Assembly: GCA_945910005.1 (NCBI GenBank)
Contig: OX246741.1
Coordinates: 36,379,979-36,443,978, forward strand
DNA from: Isoperla grammatica
Taxonomy: Eukaryota; Arthropoda; Insecta; Plecoptera; Perlodidae
DNA length: 64,000 nucleotides
Direction: 5' to 3'
Part shown: piece after piece, positions 10,476 to 25,285 of the stretch
Layout of the letters: every line of letters begins with the position of its first letter
Position numbering within the stretch: position 1 is the first letter of the stretch
Made by a program: the position numbers and the translations under genes
Notes under the pieces: model-generated
Seen by the model: the letters and a program-made list of their open reading frames with translations, nothing else
Database searches by the model: none
Told to the model about the DNA's origin: nothing

Positions 10476-13400
10476 GTGTACCCCGAGCGAGCAGCGCGCC
10501 GGGAACAATTTAATGCCTATTTATTTATTTGTTTGTACCTTATCAACGATTGAGCACGATTGATGTCCAATTTATAGAAATATCGGTTTGGTAACCGTGG
10601 TTTGAACAAACATTACATTCAAAATGCACGACAGTCGCCATGTTGGTTCGTAGCAATTCTCCGATTACCGGCTAATCGTTGACTAAATGTTTGGTGAAAC
10701 CGGCCCTGAGTGTTTTTAACGGTTTATTTGTTTTACCGTAGCCATTAACTGGTTCGCGTATAAATTGCGTCAAGCGAATGCAGCGAGCGAGCGACCAAAG
10801 TTAAAAAAATTTTGACAGTTCGCGGCGTTCTCATTTTTGTGCGGATCCCAGCCTTCTGATTGGTCCAACAACTATTCACTCACCTCGTTCACTTGCTTGA
10901 CAACGAGACTGTTAATAACTTAATTATATTGTGAATGTCATGATGCCGGTTCAACTCAGTTAAACCTTCGATCAGTGCATTCACCGAGTGTTGTCTAGAC
11001 TAGCAACGTAAATATCATGCCAATGATTCGGGGGGCTCGGCCACTTGTAAGTTGTCCCATCGTATTCTTATATTCACGTGACGTCACTGACATTGTTGGC
11101 GGCCATATTCCCGTACATGAGGTATTGCAGTTCCTACACATAGCGGCCACCATCCCGTACACGAAGTCATTGTTGTAGACAAACAAATGACTGTATTGCA
11201 TACCAAGATATCGTAGTCCAGCAGTACCAACTTAACTTAGTTTACTTCTCTAGATTCTATCATCTACTTGTAAAACGAATCCATTAGTGATATTTAAGAC
11301 CTTTGGTTGAATCCCTGAAAATCCCAACACAGCGAGCGTGATTATAATGAGGCTTGTACACTCTACTACTCTGCGTGCCAACCTAAGAAGCACCCTGCCA
11401 ATCACTAACCTCAAAGGGAAGCGATATGTGGAGATCGTAAATGTTAATCATCCCCATTATTCAGCAAAGCACTCACCTTCTCAGCCGGTACCGACAGCTG
11501 AATGTGAAGAATGTCGCCTCGACTCGACTACGGACGGGTATGATCGCTCCCTGTATATAGGGGGAGGTCCCCTTTTTGTAACTGAGTGTCCATCCCCTTG
11601 ACTGCCGCTTGAGATTTTGAACAAGATTGACGTTTACAACTGTCAACAAAGGATGCAAGTCGACGTTTGGGTGTAGTGATTGGCGAGTAAGCGGAAGACT
11701 GCCCGGGACTCGGTTGATTTTCGTTGAAGCTGAGTGCATGAAAGGTGCCCAGTGTGAAGCGGGCCGGTACACACTCGGCGACCACACTGTTGCTTTGAGA
11801 ACGCCTAGCACAGGGGTAGGCTACGCGCCACTGCCAACTCTCTCAACATTGTTGGTCACATGAATATGATGCGTTCTCACCCGTCAACGTAGAACAAACA
11901 CGACGACGAGTACGATGACAATGGGGAACCGGTTTCTAAGAAGTGAATAAATATCAGTGAAAGGAAAGACTTAATCGAGTTCGGCAAACTATGTCATCAT
12001 GCACTGATGCAACAAGGCAGTCTGGTCTTGAAATACGCCAAGGTGGGGAGTAGAGTCTACACTGGATCTTGAGAGCGGTGATGAGCTCAAGAATACATCC
12101 ATGGCGGGGTGACGAGAGGGCCACTTGCTCCCCAAACGTTCCAAATTTAACAGACTATACGTGATACTTTATACAAAATGTTTGAAACACAAATCGATCG
12201 AGCCCAGGTCTGCCACTTGCCGGATGATTGTGCATTATAACATCTATGCAAGGACTGCGTTCGATTCTCAGTCGGTGTTGGATTTGAATTTCTGGATTCC
12301 ACAAGAAATCCACCCACGAGAGCGTTTCTCCAATAAATATGTATTTGAACAAATCAATATTGTTTGTCGCCGTATTTCCTCTCTATTAACGATCATGACA
12401 GTTAGATTTTGCCTTGAAATGAATTACAACAATAACGATGATACTCAAGACTGTTTGGCGGGTTAAATTGGTGTCAATTTATTTGTAAACGAGAAAACGT
12501 AGGTTTGAGCCAACTTGAAGCACATTCAGAATCCATTCAGACTTACAACGTGAAGTCTTGCATGCAATGCATGGAAGATTGTGTTGGCGTATTCACGTCG
12601 ATATGTCGGTAAACTAGTCGCCATGTTTGCAAACTCCAAATAAATAACAAGTTTCTAGGTCTGCTGATGAGTCAACATGCACACAGCATTCAGAAGCATT
12701 TATAAAATCTATGTCTATGTTGACTTGTAAAATTTGACTAAAACTTGCTCTATTAATAATTCAAATACAATTTATCTAAGTTATATGTCTTCAGTTACGG
12801 ACAAATTTTACCTCTGCATCGACCATCAGTAGTATAGACACTTGAAAAAACTCTTAGGTATTCCGGGAATAGGTGATAAATAGAGGTACGTGAAAATAGC
12901 ATTTAAATAATGGATTCATAGCACTCTCATTTTCAAAACTAGCCATTTTGGAGCACTTTGTAGCATCTTTTTTTTCATTACCTTTAACTTCTTTTGTATG
13001 GGGTTTCTTTGCAATTTTAATTACCAGTTATGCCACAGGGGAAACATTTACATGAATAGAATTGAAACCAAGCCACTCAATGTAAGAATACAACGTCAAA
13101 CTAACATAAAATACGCACAGAAAAACATAATTTTAGTTAAAAATAGCGTTTTGTAGCGTTTTCAAACATTTCAATGCACTCGCATCTATTATACAAAACG
13201 CTATTTTCGTACCTCTAGTGATAAATCGTTTGTATGTCCGTTCTTATAGCTTTTGGTTCAAACATTGATGTTCTAGCTAGAAGCCACTAATTGATCCCCC
13301 CACCTCCCTTTTCTTTGCCTGATAGAATTGACATTGAACCAACATTGAACTGTCTATATCAATTTACTAACCCGGCTTAAAAACTATTGACAGTTGACAC

Positions 13401-14747
13401 CACAATCATTCTTAATTCCGTTCGGCCCTTCCATTGTACTCGCTGTTAGATGCGAATCTGTCAGCGCTCGAAAATATTAACTTCTCTGCACATGTCCGTC
13501 GCTTCCCTTTGTTTCCATGGACACCGTTACATCCCATGTGCAAGTCTCGATCATATATTTATGACACACCTTCGGTCTAGAAAACATATGAACATATTTT
13601 TTGTCATCTTGAATTTTATGGAATATAGATACAGATTTTAGTAGATTTTAGATAGTGTAGGCCTACATAGGTACACTGTTTTACTCTTGTTATATATTTT
13701 TCTTGAAGTAAATGTAATGACCTGGTGATACTTCTTTCTCAATGAAAGTTGGATGAATCAATCAATTAGTCATTGATGATGTATGTCTTTATAATTTTAC
13801 TCAATTCACAGAAATGAAAGTCCATAAACATTTATCTGAGCCCACAGTAATCTTATCAAATAATCTCTAAGCATTTATCTATAATCAATCCGTCATTAAG
13901 ACATCTACATCCCGTATTGCAGTAGCAGTCTGGCGTTTGCGTCAATTTGTTTCAGTGTCAACATTGTGTACTATGTTTTTCTTTCTACAAAGAGTTTAAC
14001 AATGTATCATGTACCTTGCAAAATAATAAACATATATCATTTGATTGGATTCCAAACAGTGGGTTTATGGTCCTATAGAGTTCACGAGCAAGTTTCATTT
14101 TTATCGTTATGACGTCACAGTTTCAAAGGTGAACAATCAGACTTTGCCGCAATCAATTTAACTCGTGTAGTAATAATTCCCAGTTATGTCATGTAATGTT
14201 TTCTTATCGTGAAAGTGGCGTATGGGCACATGATCAAAATGCTGTTTTAAGAAATCATTCGGAATTTCCGAATATACTGAAAACTATTAAAACATATTTT
14301 GCATTCCTTTTTTTAAATGTGTTTGAAATTATTTTTTTAAATATGTTTGATAATTTATTAGCATTGCGAAAACATGACGGCCAGTTTTGGATTACCCCAG
14401 GGGTGTTTCCTAGGACCCGTTATGTACGTATACACATTTGCATGCAATGGATCTTGCACTCAAAGTTACTAACGTACGTGAGCGATCTTAATTGTTACTA
14501 AACGATAACTAATAAACTGCATAGTGCAAGCTATCGAAGAGGTATCATCTGTTGTTTGTGTAACTATTACTTGCGGAATCTACTTTACAAACAAGAGATA
14601 CACGAGCTGTTGTCTCTTTGCATGATGCAAAATCAGTGTTGGTTAAGTTCCTAAAACAGGAAACTAGTTACAAATTGAATTACTTGACTTTAAAGGGAAT
14701 ACAAAGAAAGTTATTTTTAAGTTACTTTTAACTATGAATGATGAGTG
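10476..14747. other. Intergenic, mostly unrecognised
   Basis: No exon could be supported. 11215-11390 and 11685-11800 belong to a dispersed repeat also seen at 39895-40060, 58145-58350 and 59725-59955 (words CTACTTCTCTAG, CATCTACTT, AACACAGCG.GYGTG, GCGGAAGAC). The frame at 12125-12466 is open but has no recognisable motif. Confidence 0.4.
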
Positions 14748-15152
14748 CAGTGGCGTATACACAGGGGGGGGACAAAACCCCTCCCCTTTTGCAAAGGAAA
14801 CATGGAAAATGACCGTTTACATTTCAATAGACAGTATTTCAATAGACAGTTAGTGTTTTACTTTATAATTATTGTATATTGTTGTAATTAAAAGCAAAAG
14901 CAATACGAAAAATATGCAAATTATTGATTGAGGTTCCTTTTATTAGCGGTGCTAAGGAAAAAATGTGTTGCCAGAAACTGAATAATCTTATTTCAGTTGG
15001 CCGCTGTAAAACGCACAGATTTGCACTAATATGACCTTGACGAGAATTTTTTAGGGGGGCAAGCCCCCCGGAACCCCAATTATGTTTCAGCTCCACTCTC
15101 TATAATATGGGTTGAAACCCTCCCCCTTTCCCAATTCCTGGATACGCCACTG
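14748..15152. mobile_element. hAT-like miniature element, copy 2, perfect 8-bp target duplication
   Basis: Begins CAGTGGCGTATACACAGGGG and ends CCTGGATACGCCACTG; both flanks read GATGAGTG (14740-14747 and 15153-15160). The 405-bp interior is AT-rich and non-coding, with G-rich/C-rich subterminal blocks. Terminal sequence plus 8-bp duplication identify a non-autonomous hAT-superfamily insertion. Confidence 0.85.
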
Positions 15153-15893
15153 GATGAGTGAACAATATGAATGAGGGTATATAGACCAATAGTAAAATAC
15201 ATTACCAAGTAGTAAGTATAATAGTTAGTAAACAGTAATATACAATATGATAGTAGTAAAGTAGTTGGACTTTGGATCTCATCCATCGTACTCTTATCTC
15301 GCTACCTAGACTGTCATCTTACGCATGCAGAAACCAGACGGCTTCACATTGCTACGTCACTTGTGTGTAACTAGACGACTGATTTGATAAGGGGCTCGTC
15401 AAGGATGTTGAACTCAAGCGGGAAGGAAGTGATAAGGATAACCAAGTATTCATTCACTAACGGGAATACTAGTGTGTAAACGCTAAACCGCGCCTATCCT
15501 GTGGAGAGTTTTCCTCGAACCCTACGTGAACTGTCCCACGGCACGGTATTCCTACGTGACATCTGTATTGTGTACCCCTGTCAGAGCACGTACACTTTCT
15601 TGTGTGACACTAAACTACTTTCATTTATGAAATATCCATATCCTACCATATTCAGTTATAAAACTGATTTTCAAAGAATAACAATAAAATGTTCAACTGC
15701 ACAATGCATGTAGGCCTACCATTCAAGATAATGGACTACCGAGTATGTCGTAATAAACGTATACTATAGAAACATGATTGGGAAAGCAAATAATAAATAA
15801 ATATATGGTATAAAAGCAAGAAAATGAAGTATAGTAAGTATATAGTCCTTCTTTGTAAATCAGTTTTTATAACTGAATATGATACACATTACA

Positions 15894-15998
15894 TAAATGA
15901 ATGAATGAATGAATGAATGAATGAATGAATGAATGAATGAATGAATGAATGAATGAATGAATGAATGAATGAATGAATGAATGAATGAATGAATGAAT
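15894..15998. repeat. (AATG)n microsatellite
   Basis: About 26 uninterrupted copies of the tetranucleotide. Confidence 0.97.
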
Positions 15999-16583
15999 AA
16001 GTTAATAAATAAAGTAACGATTGGCCTTTAAGACACATTCATGCGTAGAAAAAATAAAAGTAAATTTAACTGCAATCACTTATAAAGGACGAATATAGAG
16101 AGGGAGGGTGAATATATATATATATAAGCAACCTATAGAAACAAAAGGTTAAAAAATGAATAAAAGAAAAGAGGGAAGCATTAATAAAAAGATACATCAA
16201 AAACGAAAAAATAAGCTATTTTTGTAGGTGTACTGACGAACTGATGAACTGTAATCAAACAAAATTAACCTTGAAATTTAATGATTGTCTAGGAATTCTA
16301 ACGGTTCCTTTTCCTGAAATGGCAATCATTGTTCTCCAAACAACTCGATACAAGCTGATATAATCGATTACAGCCTCTATTTGGTTGTGCACGTGAATAC
16401 TGGTTGGTCAGCTCTCCATTCTTGGGGCATCTACATAGAATCCAGACAGGTGTACGAGAGAAAGTGAAAGTCAAGGTCATTCTACTGGCAAGACGAGCCG
16501 CCGAAAATAGATCTTATACGTCTGAGCAAAGAATCTTTGGTCTGAGCCTGGTTTATTTTGTCTAACTAGTTTTGTGTGCAGAA

Positions 16584-16633
16584 ATCTTTGCTGCCACATA
16601 ACCTGCCATCTTTGCTGCCACATAACCTGCCAT
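16584..16633. repeat. Short tandem duplication
   Basis: CTTTGCTGCCACATAACCTG plus CCAT occurs twice in direct succession. Confidence 0.8.
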
Positions 16634-16844
16634 CGTAAATGACAAAATAATGTGGTTTTCTTTCAAGCTTTATGATACTTAAAAAGTTTAGATGAATTTC
16701 CATGACCCTCGCAACGTTGTTGTGACGGCTCCATGTATTCAACGATTATTATGAGCTAAATTCATTTCTAGAAGACATAATTATATATTTTATCTATCAG
16801 CAAATTTATGTATAACCGTAACTTATAGAGATTGCTTATAGAAA

Positions 16845-17190
16845 GGTTCCCAAACTGTTGTAAACTGTGGACCCCCCATTGCTTTCCAACGAATTTAGTG
16901 CACCCCTACACATATTTTAAAATGTAATAATCTGCAGCATTTTTAATACGCATCTCTCGCCCCCCCCCCCCCCCCCCCCCCACCTCCCCCCCTTGTCTCG
17001 ATAACCCATAGCAATCATCACCATTTATTTACCTTATTTACAAGACTTGTGTTATATGAAATGAATCTCGTAAAATAAAACAATGTAAATTAATATATAC
17101 CTATCTAAATTGTTCACTTATTCAGTTCTTCCAAATTTTGCGGACCCCCTGTGGCACCCCCATGGACCCCCAGCCCAGCGGTGCTGGCGT
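16845..17190. mobile_element. Decayed hAT/Charlie-like element
   Basis: AGGTTCCCAAACTGTTG followed by GTGGACCCCCCATTG at the left, and GCGGACCCCCTGTGG, CCATGGACCCCCAG and CAGCGGTGCTGG at the right, the GGACCCCC-rich ends typical of many animal hAT elements. Contains a C22 run (16960-16981). No intact target duplication was recognised. Confidence 0.4.
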
Positions 17191-17411
17191 AGTATACTAC
17201 CACACGAGGTTCTATTTTGGGCGGTCGTCTTCTATTCGATGCGACTCAAGACTAGTCTATGAATACTACGCTCTGCGTTACAGCATTGGATGTCACAGAT
17301 TGTTTCAATGGAACTAATTGCCCGCAAACAATCCATGTTGTCAAGTGTATCCCTGATTGATAACGCGTGTATGGTAGGGAAGGCAAGTGGTGGGCATAGC
17401 ACGGGTATCAG

Positions 17412-17550
17412 CCAATGAGAGCGCGGCACTGACGTACACTAATACACACCTTTATACTTAGCCAATCGCTTCCTCTCCACGCGTAGACGAGCCTCCAGTC
17501 GAGCTGAGTAGGTGTATAAAGCGGACGCGCCACGACACTGCATTCTTACG
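17412..17550 (+). promoter_or_regulatory. Candidate core promoter of the GLUT gene
   Basis: Two CCAAT boxes (17412-17416 and 17462-17466, both within GCCAAT) precede a TATAAA at 17515-17520. About 30 bases later there is a pyrimidine-rich CATTCTT that could serve as an initiator, giving a 5' UTR of roughly 50 nt before the ATG at 17601. The stretch is more GC-rich than its surroundings. The arrangement is that of a classic TATA promoter; its use is inferred from sequence only. Confidence 0.5.
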
Positions 17551-17600
17551 TGACATACATTCAGTGACACTACTGTGACAATATACACAACACACGCACG

Positions 17601-17636
17601 ATGCTTTACAAACAGATCAGGCCTGGTTCATATGGG
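17601..17636 (+). CDS. SLC2A1-like: Candidate GLUT exon 1 (start codon and 12 residues)
   Basis: ATG followed by eleven codons (MLYKQIRPGSYG) and then a perfect donor, GGG|GTAAGT, in phase 0. That is the phase needed by the acceptor of exon 2 at 44332, which has an in-frame stop (44305-44307) just upstream and no ATG of its own. Class I GLUTs have about 9-12 residues before the GRL of TM1, so the length fits. A TATA box and two CCAAT boxes lie upstream. The link is inference: the intron would be 26.7 kb and no transcript evidence is available. An alternative first exon between 37 and 44 kb is not excluded. Confidence 0.5.
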
Positions 17637-17937
17637 GTAAGTCAAACTTTATTCATTTATGTACACTAATGGGTGCCTGAGTCGGTTCAATTCCTAATAA
17701 TTATGTAATAGTAGTTTTTCTATTTCCAAAAAAGTTTCTATACAAATAACTGTAATATAATTGACATGATTGTGATTATTGCTTTATTGTTCAATATTGT
17801 ATACTGGTTCGCTCCGTTGTTGTATGTTGTATGTTGTGCGTCCCACTATCAAGCAAAGGTTTTTAAATATGCGTGAATTGGCCGAATACGAATTTGTATT
17901 ATGAAAATTTTAAAAATATATAATAATTTAAAAAGTA

Positions 17938-18132
17938 ATTATTATTATTTATTTATTTATTATTTATTTATTTAATGTTTATCCTATTCGGTTATAAAAA
18001 CTGCTTTACAAAGGAGAACCTTATAAAACTAGGCTATGCAAACAATTAATAATAATGAAATCATAATTATTAAATTATTGTTATTGTTATTGTTATTGTT
18101 ATTGTTATTGTTATTGTTATTGTTATTGTTGT
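17938..18132. repeat. (TTTA)n and (TTATTG)n microsatellites
   Basis: TTTA-type repeats at about 17938-17976 and about nine copies of TTATTG at 18076-18129. Confidence 0.9.
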
Positions 18133-21100
18133 TATTATATATATTATTATTCTATAATTATTTTCATTTTTATATTGATAATTTGTATTGTTATTTTAAT
18201 TTTCTTTGTAGTTTATTAAATACTCATTTTATTCATTTATTTATAGATGAAAAACAAAGGTGCGTTTAACTGGTACGTAGGTTGTGGGTTGTAATTGCGG
18301 TATTGCAATCGTTGAGCGAGTGCAAACGATTCGATACTGTGATTAGCATGTGTTGTGATTGTGTTGGCCAGTGACATTCGTACAGTGTTGGAACAGCAAG
18401 GTTACGTAACTCAGCCACTCTGGCACGAGGGAGGGAGTGAGCCTATTTTTAACACTCAATTCATTTCTTCACGTATTTTAGCCACGGGCTCGACGGGATT
18501 TGTTGGCGATGTATTATATATATTATATATAACTCGCAGGCAGTGAGCTTTGCTTCTGTTCAACCAACATTGCGTCTATACATTACACGCGCTCGAAGAT
18601 TGAGTTATGTAACAACACAACGCACCCTATTTGGAGTGAATGGAGGCTCATAAACGCACGCTTATAAGTTAAATGTATATATGGTTTTGATTACAGGTTA
18701 AACAATCACAGTAATTAAAAATAACTACTCTTCTGACAATAACGTGATAAATGTTTTCATGCTGTATGTAGATCTTACAAAACCAAATTGGCAGCATTAT
18801 TTACTTTAACATTGTCATAGCGTTCTTGAGTAGCTATGATGAAAATGAGTAATTTCGCGCAGTTTTGAAAAAGTTTACGTAAGTACATACGGTCATCTAA
18901 GTAAAGCTAAAGTGAGGTGCTAAGTACGGTACTTAAGTGCACAGTGTGGACAAAGTATTATAGAGTTCCGAGTTTCCAGTGACAAGATAGCGGTTATTAC
19001 AGCGTGCAAAAAAGAGCGGGAAATAAGTCTCTCTTTGGTGTTGCCTGTTTTCCTGTGTGATAATAATATGGAGACTTTCCTTGTTATTGGCTAAGATTGT
19101 TAATTATTTCCAACAGAAAACAATGGCACTGATAAAGTTGCTGTTTATACGTTGTAACGCGCGGTCATGAAGAACAAAACAATGGACGCACATTAGAGAA
19201 GAATTTTTTGATTGATTAGTTGAGCTATCGTTTAGGGATAGAATTTTAACAACGCACATTTAAACCATGGCCAGTTGACTGGTCAAAAGAGCATCCTTAA
19301 TTTAAAGAATGCGAGTTGATGCATAAAAAAGGTATTTGTTGACTTAGGTAAAGCAAATGAATAAGCGGGGAAATGTTTTTATCCGTTATCAAGGGACAGA
19401 CTGGGTGTAGCCCTGCTACATTTACAGTTCTCCGAGCAGTTGTCCTTGGAAATAACTGGACATTTTTCTATACCGAAGATACAAAGAACTTAAAGAATGT
19501 CTGGAATAACATAGTACACCATAGGCAAACCGGTATAGCCATGATTTGATTTTAATTGAAATTTGGCAGCCATGACAAAAATACTAGTTTGCTTATCTAT
19601 TATTTCAATGGCCTCATACAACGGAATACAATTTGAAGTGTCAATAAATACCGAAATAGAATTTAAAAAATGCCAAATTTTCCATACACGGAAAACTAAA
19701 AAGTGATACTGACCGGCAGTAAAACGGTGGAAGCACTGAAAGCAGTGTCTTTGCCTATTAGTGGTTTTATATTATATGTCGGTGGTAACTAATACATCCC
19801 CTGCACTGTTTGTCATAACCATAGAGCAAATCAATGTTCACATGCTAAATCCAAAAGGGATTGGGCATATCACTGTTTTATCATGACATGTTGTTTCGTT
19901 TGACAATTGATAAACGCTCATGTAAGTCACCATAATTATTAGGTTAGACATTATGTTTATGTATTAATGTTTATGCCTCATCGAGTTTCTTGACTTTTCC
20001 ATTTAGGATGCTGTATGGTATTGGTATGACATTCTTTTCTAAGATTACGCAACAATGAATACTTGTCCTTGAAAGCTTTCATAAGTGCATGCCTTTATCT
20101 TCCTGTATAGCCATGTAGCTCAGGGGCAATTATTATTAATAATTGCACATAAATGACGTTTTATAGATAAAAGCGTTTAAAGAGAATATACTACGCTCGA
20201 GACTGTTGCTCAGTTAAACGGGGTAAGTATTCGTGGCCTTAAAAAGAGTATATCGAACATATAGAATCGTAAAAACAATATGTTTCTTTTTGCAAATCGC
20301 ATATAATAATTTAAATTTAAAAAATTCAGATGGGTGAAGATGTTCAGCAAAGAGTGCCCCCCTATAATAGCGATCTTTTTAACTGTCACCCTTGCCGCTT
20401 AGCTTGGGGAGAACTATGCTACCAACAACTTCTGGTGTTAATTAATTAATACAAAAAATATATGTATATATGAAGCAAATGCTTATCAAATGAATGTTAT
20501 AGGTGCTGGCTTGGGTGCAAAGCGGAATGTTTTTTTATACTTGCGATGTGTGTTGCAATGTTTTGACGGCGTTTGGTTGATTTTCAGCCGACTGTTCTCC
20601 AACATTAGTTTATTTGATATTACTACCGAAAAGTAACATAACGAAGCTCTCTCCGACACTCTTTTTGCAGTGTAAATTGGTACTTTAACCATTTTAGTAA
20701 ACTTTATCGGAGGATATACGTTTTAAACCCATAATATTTTGTTGTACGTATTCGTCTCAAAGTTAACACACATTTGGTCTCGAATATGGCCATTGTGACG
20801 ACATAGGAAAACTCACTGAAGTATCTTGCGACAAAGCTTATATTTCTCTTAAATTTCTTTCAACTTAACTTGATTTCAAAACTGTCTTTAAAAAAATTAT
20901 GTTATCATTGTTATGTCTGTCTTCGGAAAGACGATTTTCTGTTAATAACGCGAATTAGACAAAATTATCCCTTCGTCTGCTCGAAATATGTCTACAGTCC
21001 TTATGGAAACTCCCTTGTTCGTAGAAAACTATACCTGTTTTACGACTTGTTGGCTGTAACATTATCCTGCACGTACAGATACAGCTGCAGTGACACAGCA

Positions 21101-23884
21101 CAGACAGATGCACAGTGTAGACACATCTTCGCGCATCGTTACATCAGTCATCAACTGTAGGCCTACACCTTGGTGCCAGCAGTGAGTTTGCAGAATAATA
21201 ATGAAATTCAACGAGGGAAAATTAGGTGACAGTGACTTAACACAATACAAACAATCTATGCAAGCGCGTTATGAAATTTGCATTTCTGCGTCTGCTAGAA
21301 TGCCAAACAAATCCATGTTCTTATCAAAAAACGAAAACAGCCGACACTTTTTATCGTACCTGCTTTCCACGTTAATGTTGCTTAGCCCAGTCCACTGTTT
21401 CGTTGAAAGTTTGTTGCATAATTTTAGTAACTTACTGAACGATCTTTTGTAGTCTACACATTTGGGCAAACTTGCTATGCGTTTTGGCGCTGGTTTGTGA
21501 GCCCGGAAAAACAATAATGAACGCAAGTAATAATTATTCGGCATGTATGTTTTTGATTAGCTATAAAAATCAGTGGTTCGAAGAAAATTAATTTGGGCTA
21601 CCTCCTTTCGAGATCAGTTTTAAAATGGACCAAATTGTGGTATTGCAATAACTAATAAGTTTATATTCACTATCATCTGATTTATTCCTAATAATAGGAG
21701 GGAAATTAGGGCAGAAATTAAATCAATTACTGAGTTTCTACAGAAATCAATATTCTGTATATTATATTTTGGTAAATTTCATTAATCTGTATTTTGTATT
21801 CCTAGAATTCTTTACATACAATTATAGTTTACGTTACGAGTTTAATTTATATAAAAAGTCACGTGAAATTTAGTTAGAACTTAGAATGCGTCGCACCACA
21901 GCGCAGAGTGGGTATTGCACGACGCACTTGCACACGACTGATTCGCGTGTTTTAGTCCGACGGGACATTCTATAATATAGTTTGTATGTTCTTCACACGT
22001 ATTGTCTCGCCCAAAACACGTGTTGTTACAAACAAGCTAGTTGTGTTTCTAAAAGTGACCGTTCTTACATGAAGGACAAACATGTTATACATTTGTATTA
22101 GGCCAGCTAAATGGAAACCACTCATCAACATTTCAAACCACTTAGAGAATGTTTATTTAGAAAAATCTAACCGAATATTCAGAATTTATAAGTTTGATTA
22201 TTATTTATATAATGTACGGAAATACCTATGCCATCACAGTTCTTCACAAAGACATGATGCAAAAATATGAGACGTTAAGCCCCATTAATCAATCATTCAA
22301 CAAACACATGAAAATATAATATATTCACCATTACTAATTTTAGTCGTCCAACGACAAATGTATGTTGTATGTTAGCTACTAATGCGTAGTAATTGTCTGG
22401 CACTCATCGTGGAATGTAATACGCAGACGAAAATTATTGTTAATTGCAATTTACGAGTATATCTCCCTCCAACTCCTATAATTAAACGAAATTTAATAAA
22501 GAAAACTGCATAACTAGTAAGGGCGCCACACTTGTATTTGCTTCGCGTCTCACAGTTTGAGACACACTGAGCTAAGCTGTTATTGGGCACTTCAATTTCC
22601 AATTCAATTTCAATTTATTATAAGTTTACAATGTATCATGTTACAGGTTGTATGGGAGTTAGATATTTATGTAGGCTACCATGTAAACTTGTTTTGCTGT
22701 CGCCTTTAGCAGAGGTTGAGTGGACAGCATTAAAAAAGTGCGTCTATATTGTAGTGTTAGTTTTAATTTAGGAATTACTAAAGTTAAAAGTTAAAAACCA
22801 CGACTATTTCAAATATACCCATTGCCGAACGTTGCCCGATCTCATAAATTGTCACTGATTGTCGTTGCTACTGATACCATAAACGATTTGAACGATTTTA
22901 CCACAAACAATCAACGTTGTCTATCGCTCAGCTTGATTCAAGAAGACAAAACGAAGCCAAGTCTGACCTCTGAACGCATTTCTATCGTCTTGCATCACGT
23001 ATTGCAAACTATCCGCGGCCTCATGCAGACTTGTTACGTTGACGAAAGACCGAAATTAAAATGCTGACGCGCTCGTGCTAAAACCGCATGCTAATCAAAT
23101 GCGATTGTCTATATTATGTATCCAGGGTTGTCCAACATGAACTTCACGTGTTGATCGATGCAACTACTACACACAATATGGGCGAATGGGTTTTTGGCGC
23201 CAGTGGAAAATTTCTACCGTTTGTGATACTAGCGTAAAATCGTAATTTTGTCACAGGGTGTTAACTGTTAATACAGTCAAATATGATTTAATTTCTAGAA
23301 ACCCACTAAAATTAAAATATATACAATTACGAATAAGTGGCAGTACTAAATTGAATATTTATTGAGGTTTGTATTTGTTTTTCTACTAATGGCAAGTATG
23401 TGTAATGTTCATTTTTTCGTGTATGTCAAATTCTCAACTTTTCACGATACTCAAAACATTTCCGGGAAGTTCAAGTTCCATCGGTTCCTCCCAAACGTCT
23501 GTTTACGCATTTAATGGGTTTAAATCTTCAAGAAACGTCAATTCTTTTCAGTGATAAGCGTTTGTGTAGTCAAAGTATGAACCACATCGTAGTGCAATAT
23601 GTTACCGCCCGCGCCTACAGAGTTTTTGAATCATTCTTTCGATAAGATAATCACCGGACCCACAGAGGTCTCAGCCTTTCTCACGCCTACTTTGCATAAT
23701 AATCAGTTCCTCTTCATTAAGGAATCACTTCCCACACATTCTTCAGAGAATCGACACTGAAGTGGGTTAGAGAAACTCAATACATTACAATATACAACAC
23801 AAATAATCATACAATACAATTAGTAATACAGTGATGCAATTTGCATTTCGAGACACAGGTGTGTGTGACTGTGTGTGTATTCAA

Positions 23885-24088
23885 TGGCAGATCCCCCCCC
23901 CCCCCCCTACTCACACACCACATTCAGTTGGATATGTAGACGTGTGTGTGTGTGTAACAAAGCCCCCCCCCTTACATACACATCAGTTGGATATTATGTG
24001 CATTGTGTGTTCAAGACCCGCCCCCTAGACATTCAGTTGGATGTGTACTCGTGTACACGTGTGTGTGTTCAATGGTCCCACCCACACA
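23885..24088. repeat. Degenerate edge of the 74-bp satellite
   Basis: Variant units with C-rich runs, CATTCAGTTGGAT and GTGTGTGT, but with altered middles. They grade into the regular array. Confidence 0.8.
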
Positions 24089-25285
24089 CCACATTCAGTT
24101 GGATACGACACGTGTGTGTTCAAAGTCCTCCCATGTATATAGCGTGCTCAAGGCCGCCCCCTACACAATCAGTTGGATACGACACGTGTGTGTTCAAAGT
24201 CCTCCCATGTATATAGTGTGCTCAAGGTCGCCCCCCACACATTCAGTTGGATACGTACACGTGTGTGTTCAAAGTCCTCCCATGTATATAGTGTGCTCAA
24301 GGCCGCCCTCTACACATTCAGTAGGATACGTACACGTGTGTGTTCCAAGTCCTCCCATGTATATATAGTGTGCTCAAGGCCGCCCCCTACACATTCAGTT
24401 GGATACGACACGTGTGTTTAAAGTCCTCCCATGTATATAGTGTGCTCAAGGCCGCCCCCCACACATTCAGTTGGATACGACACGTGTGTGTTCAAAGTCC
24501 TCCCATGTATATAGTGTGCTCAAGGCCGCCCTCTACACATTCAGTTGGATACGACACGTGTGTGTTCAAAGTCCTCCCATGTATATAGTGTGCTCAAGGC
24601 CACCCCCCACACATTCAGTTGGATACGTAGACGTGTGTGTTCAAAGTCCTCCCATGTATATAGTGTGCTCAAGGCCGCCCCCTACACATTCAGTTGGATA
24701 CGACACGTGTGTGTTCAAAGTCCTCCCATGTACATAGTGAGCTCAAGGCCGCCCTCTACACATTCAGTTGGATACGACACGTGTGTGTTCAAAGTCCTCC
24801 CATGTACATAGTGTGCTCAAGGTCGCCCTCTACACATTCAGTTGGATACGACACGTGTGTGTTCAAAGTCCTCCCATGTATATAGTGTGCTCAAGGCGGC
24901 CCTCTACACATTCAGTTGGATACGACACGTGTGTGTTCAAAGTCCTCCCATGTATATAGTGTGCTCAAGGCCACCCCCCACACATTCAGTTGGATACGAC
25001 ACGTGTGTGTTCAAAGTCCTCCCATGTATATAGTGTGCTCAAGGTCGCCCTCTACACATTCAGTTGGATACGACACGTGTGTGTTCAAAGTCCTCCCATG
25101 TATATAGTGTGCTCAAGGCCACCCCCCACACATTCAGTTGGATACGACACGTGTGTGTTCAAAGTCCTCCCATGTATATAGTGTGCTCAAGGCCGCCCCC
25201 CACACATTCAGTTGGATACGACACGTGTGTGTTCAAAGTCCTCCCATGTATATAGTGCGCTCAAGGCCGCCCCCCACACATTCAG

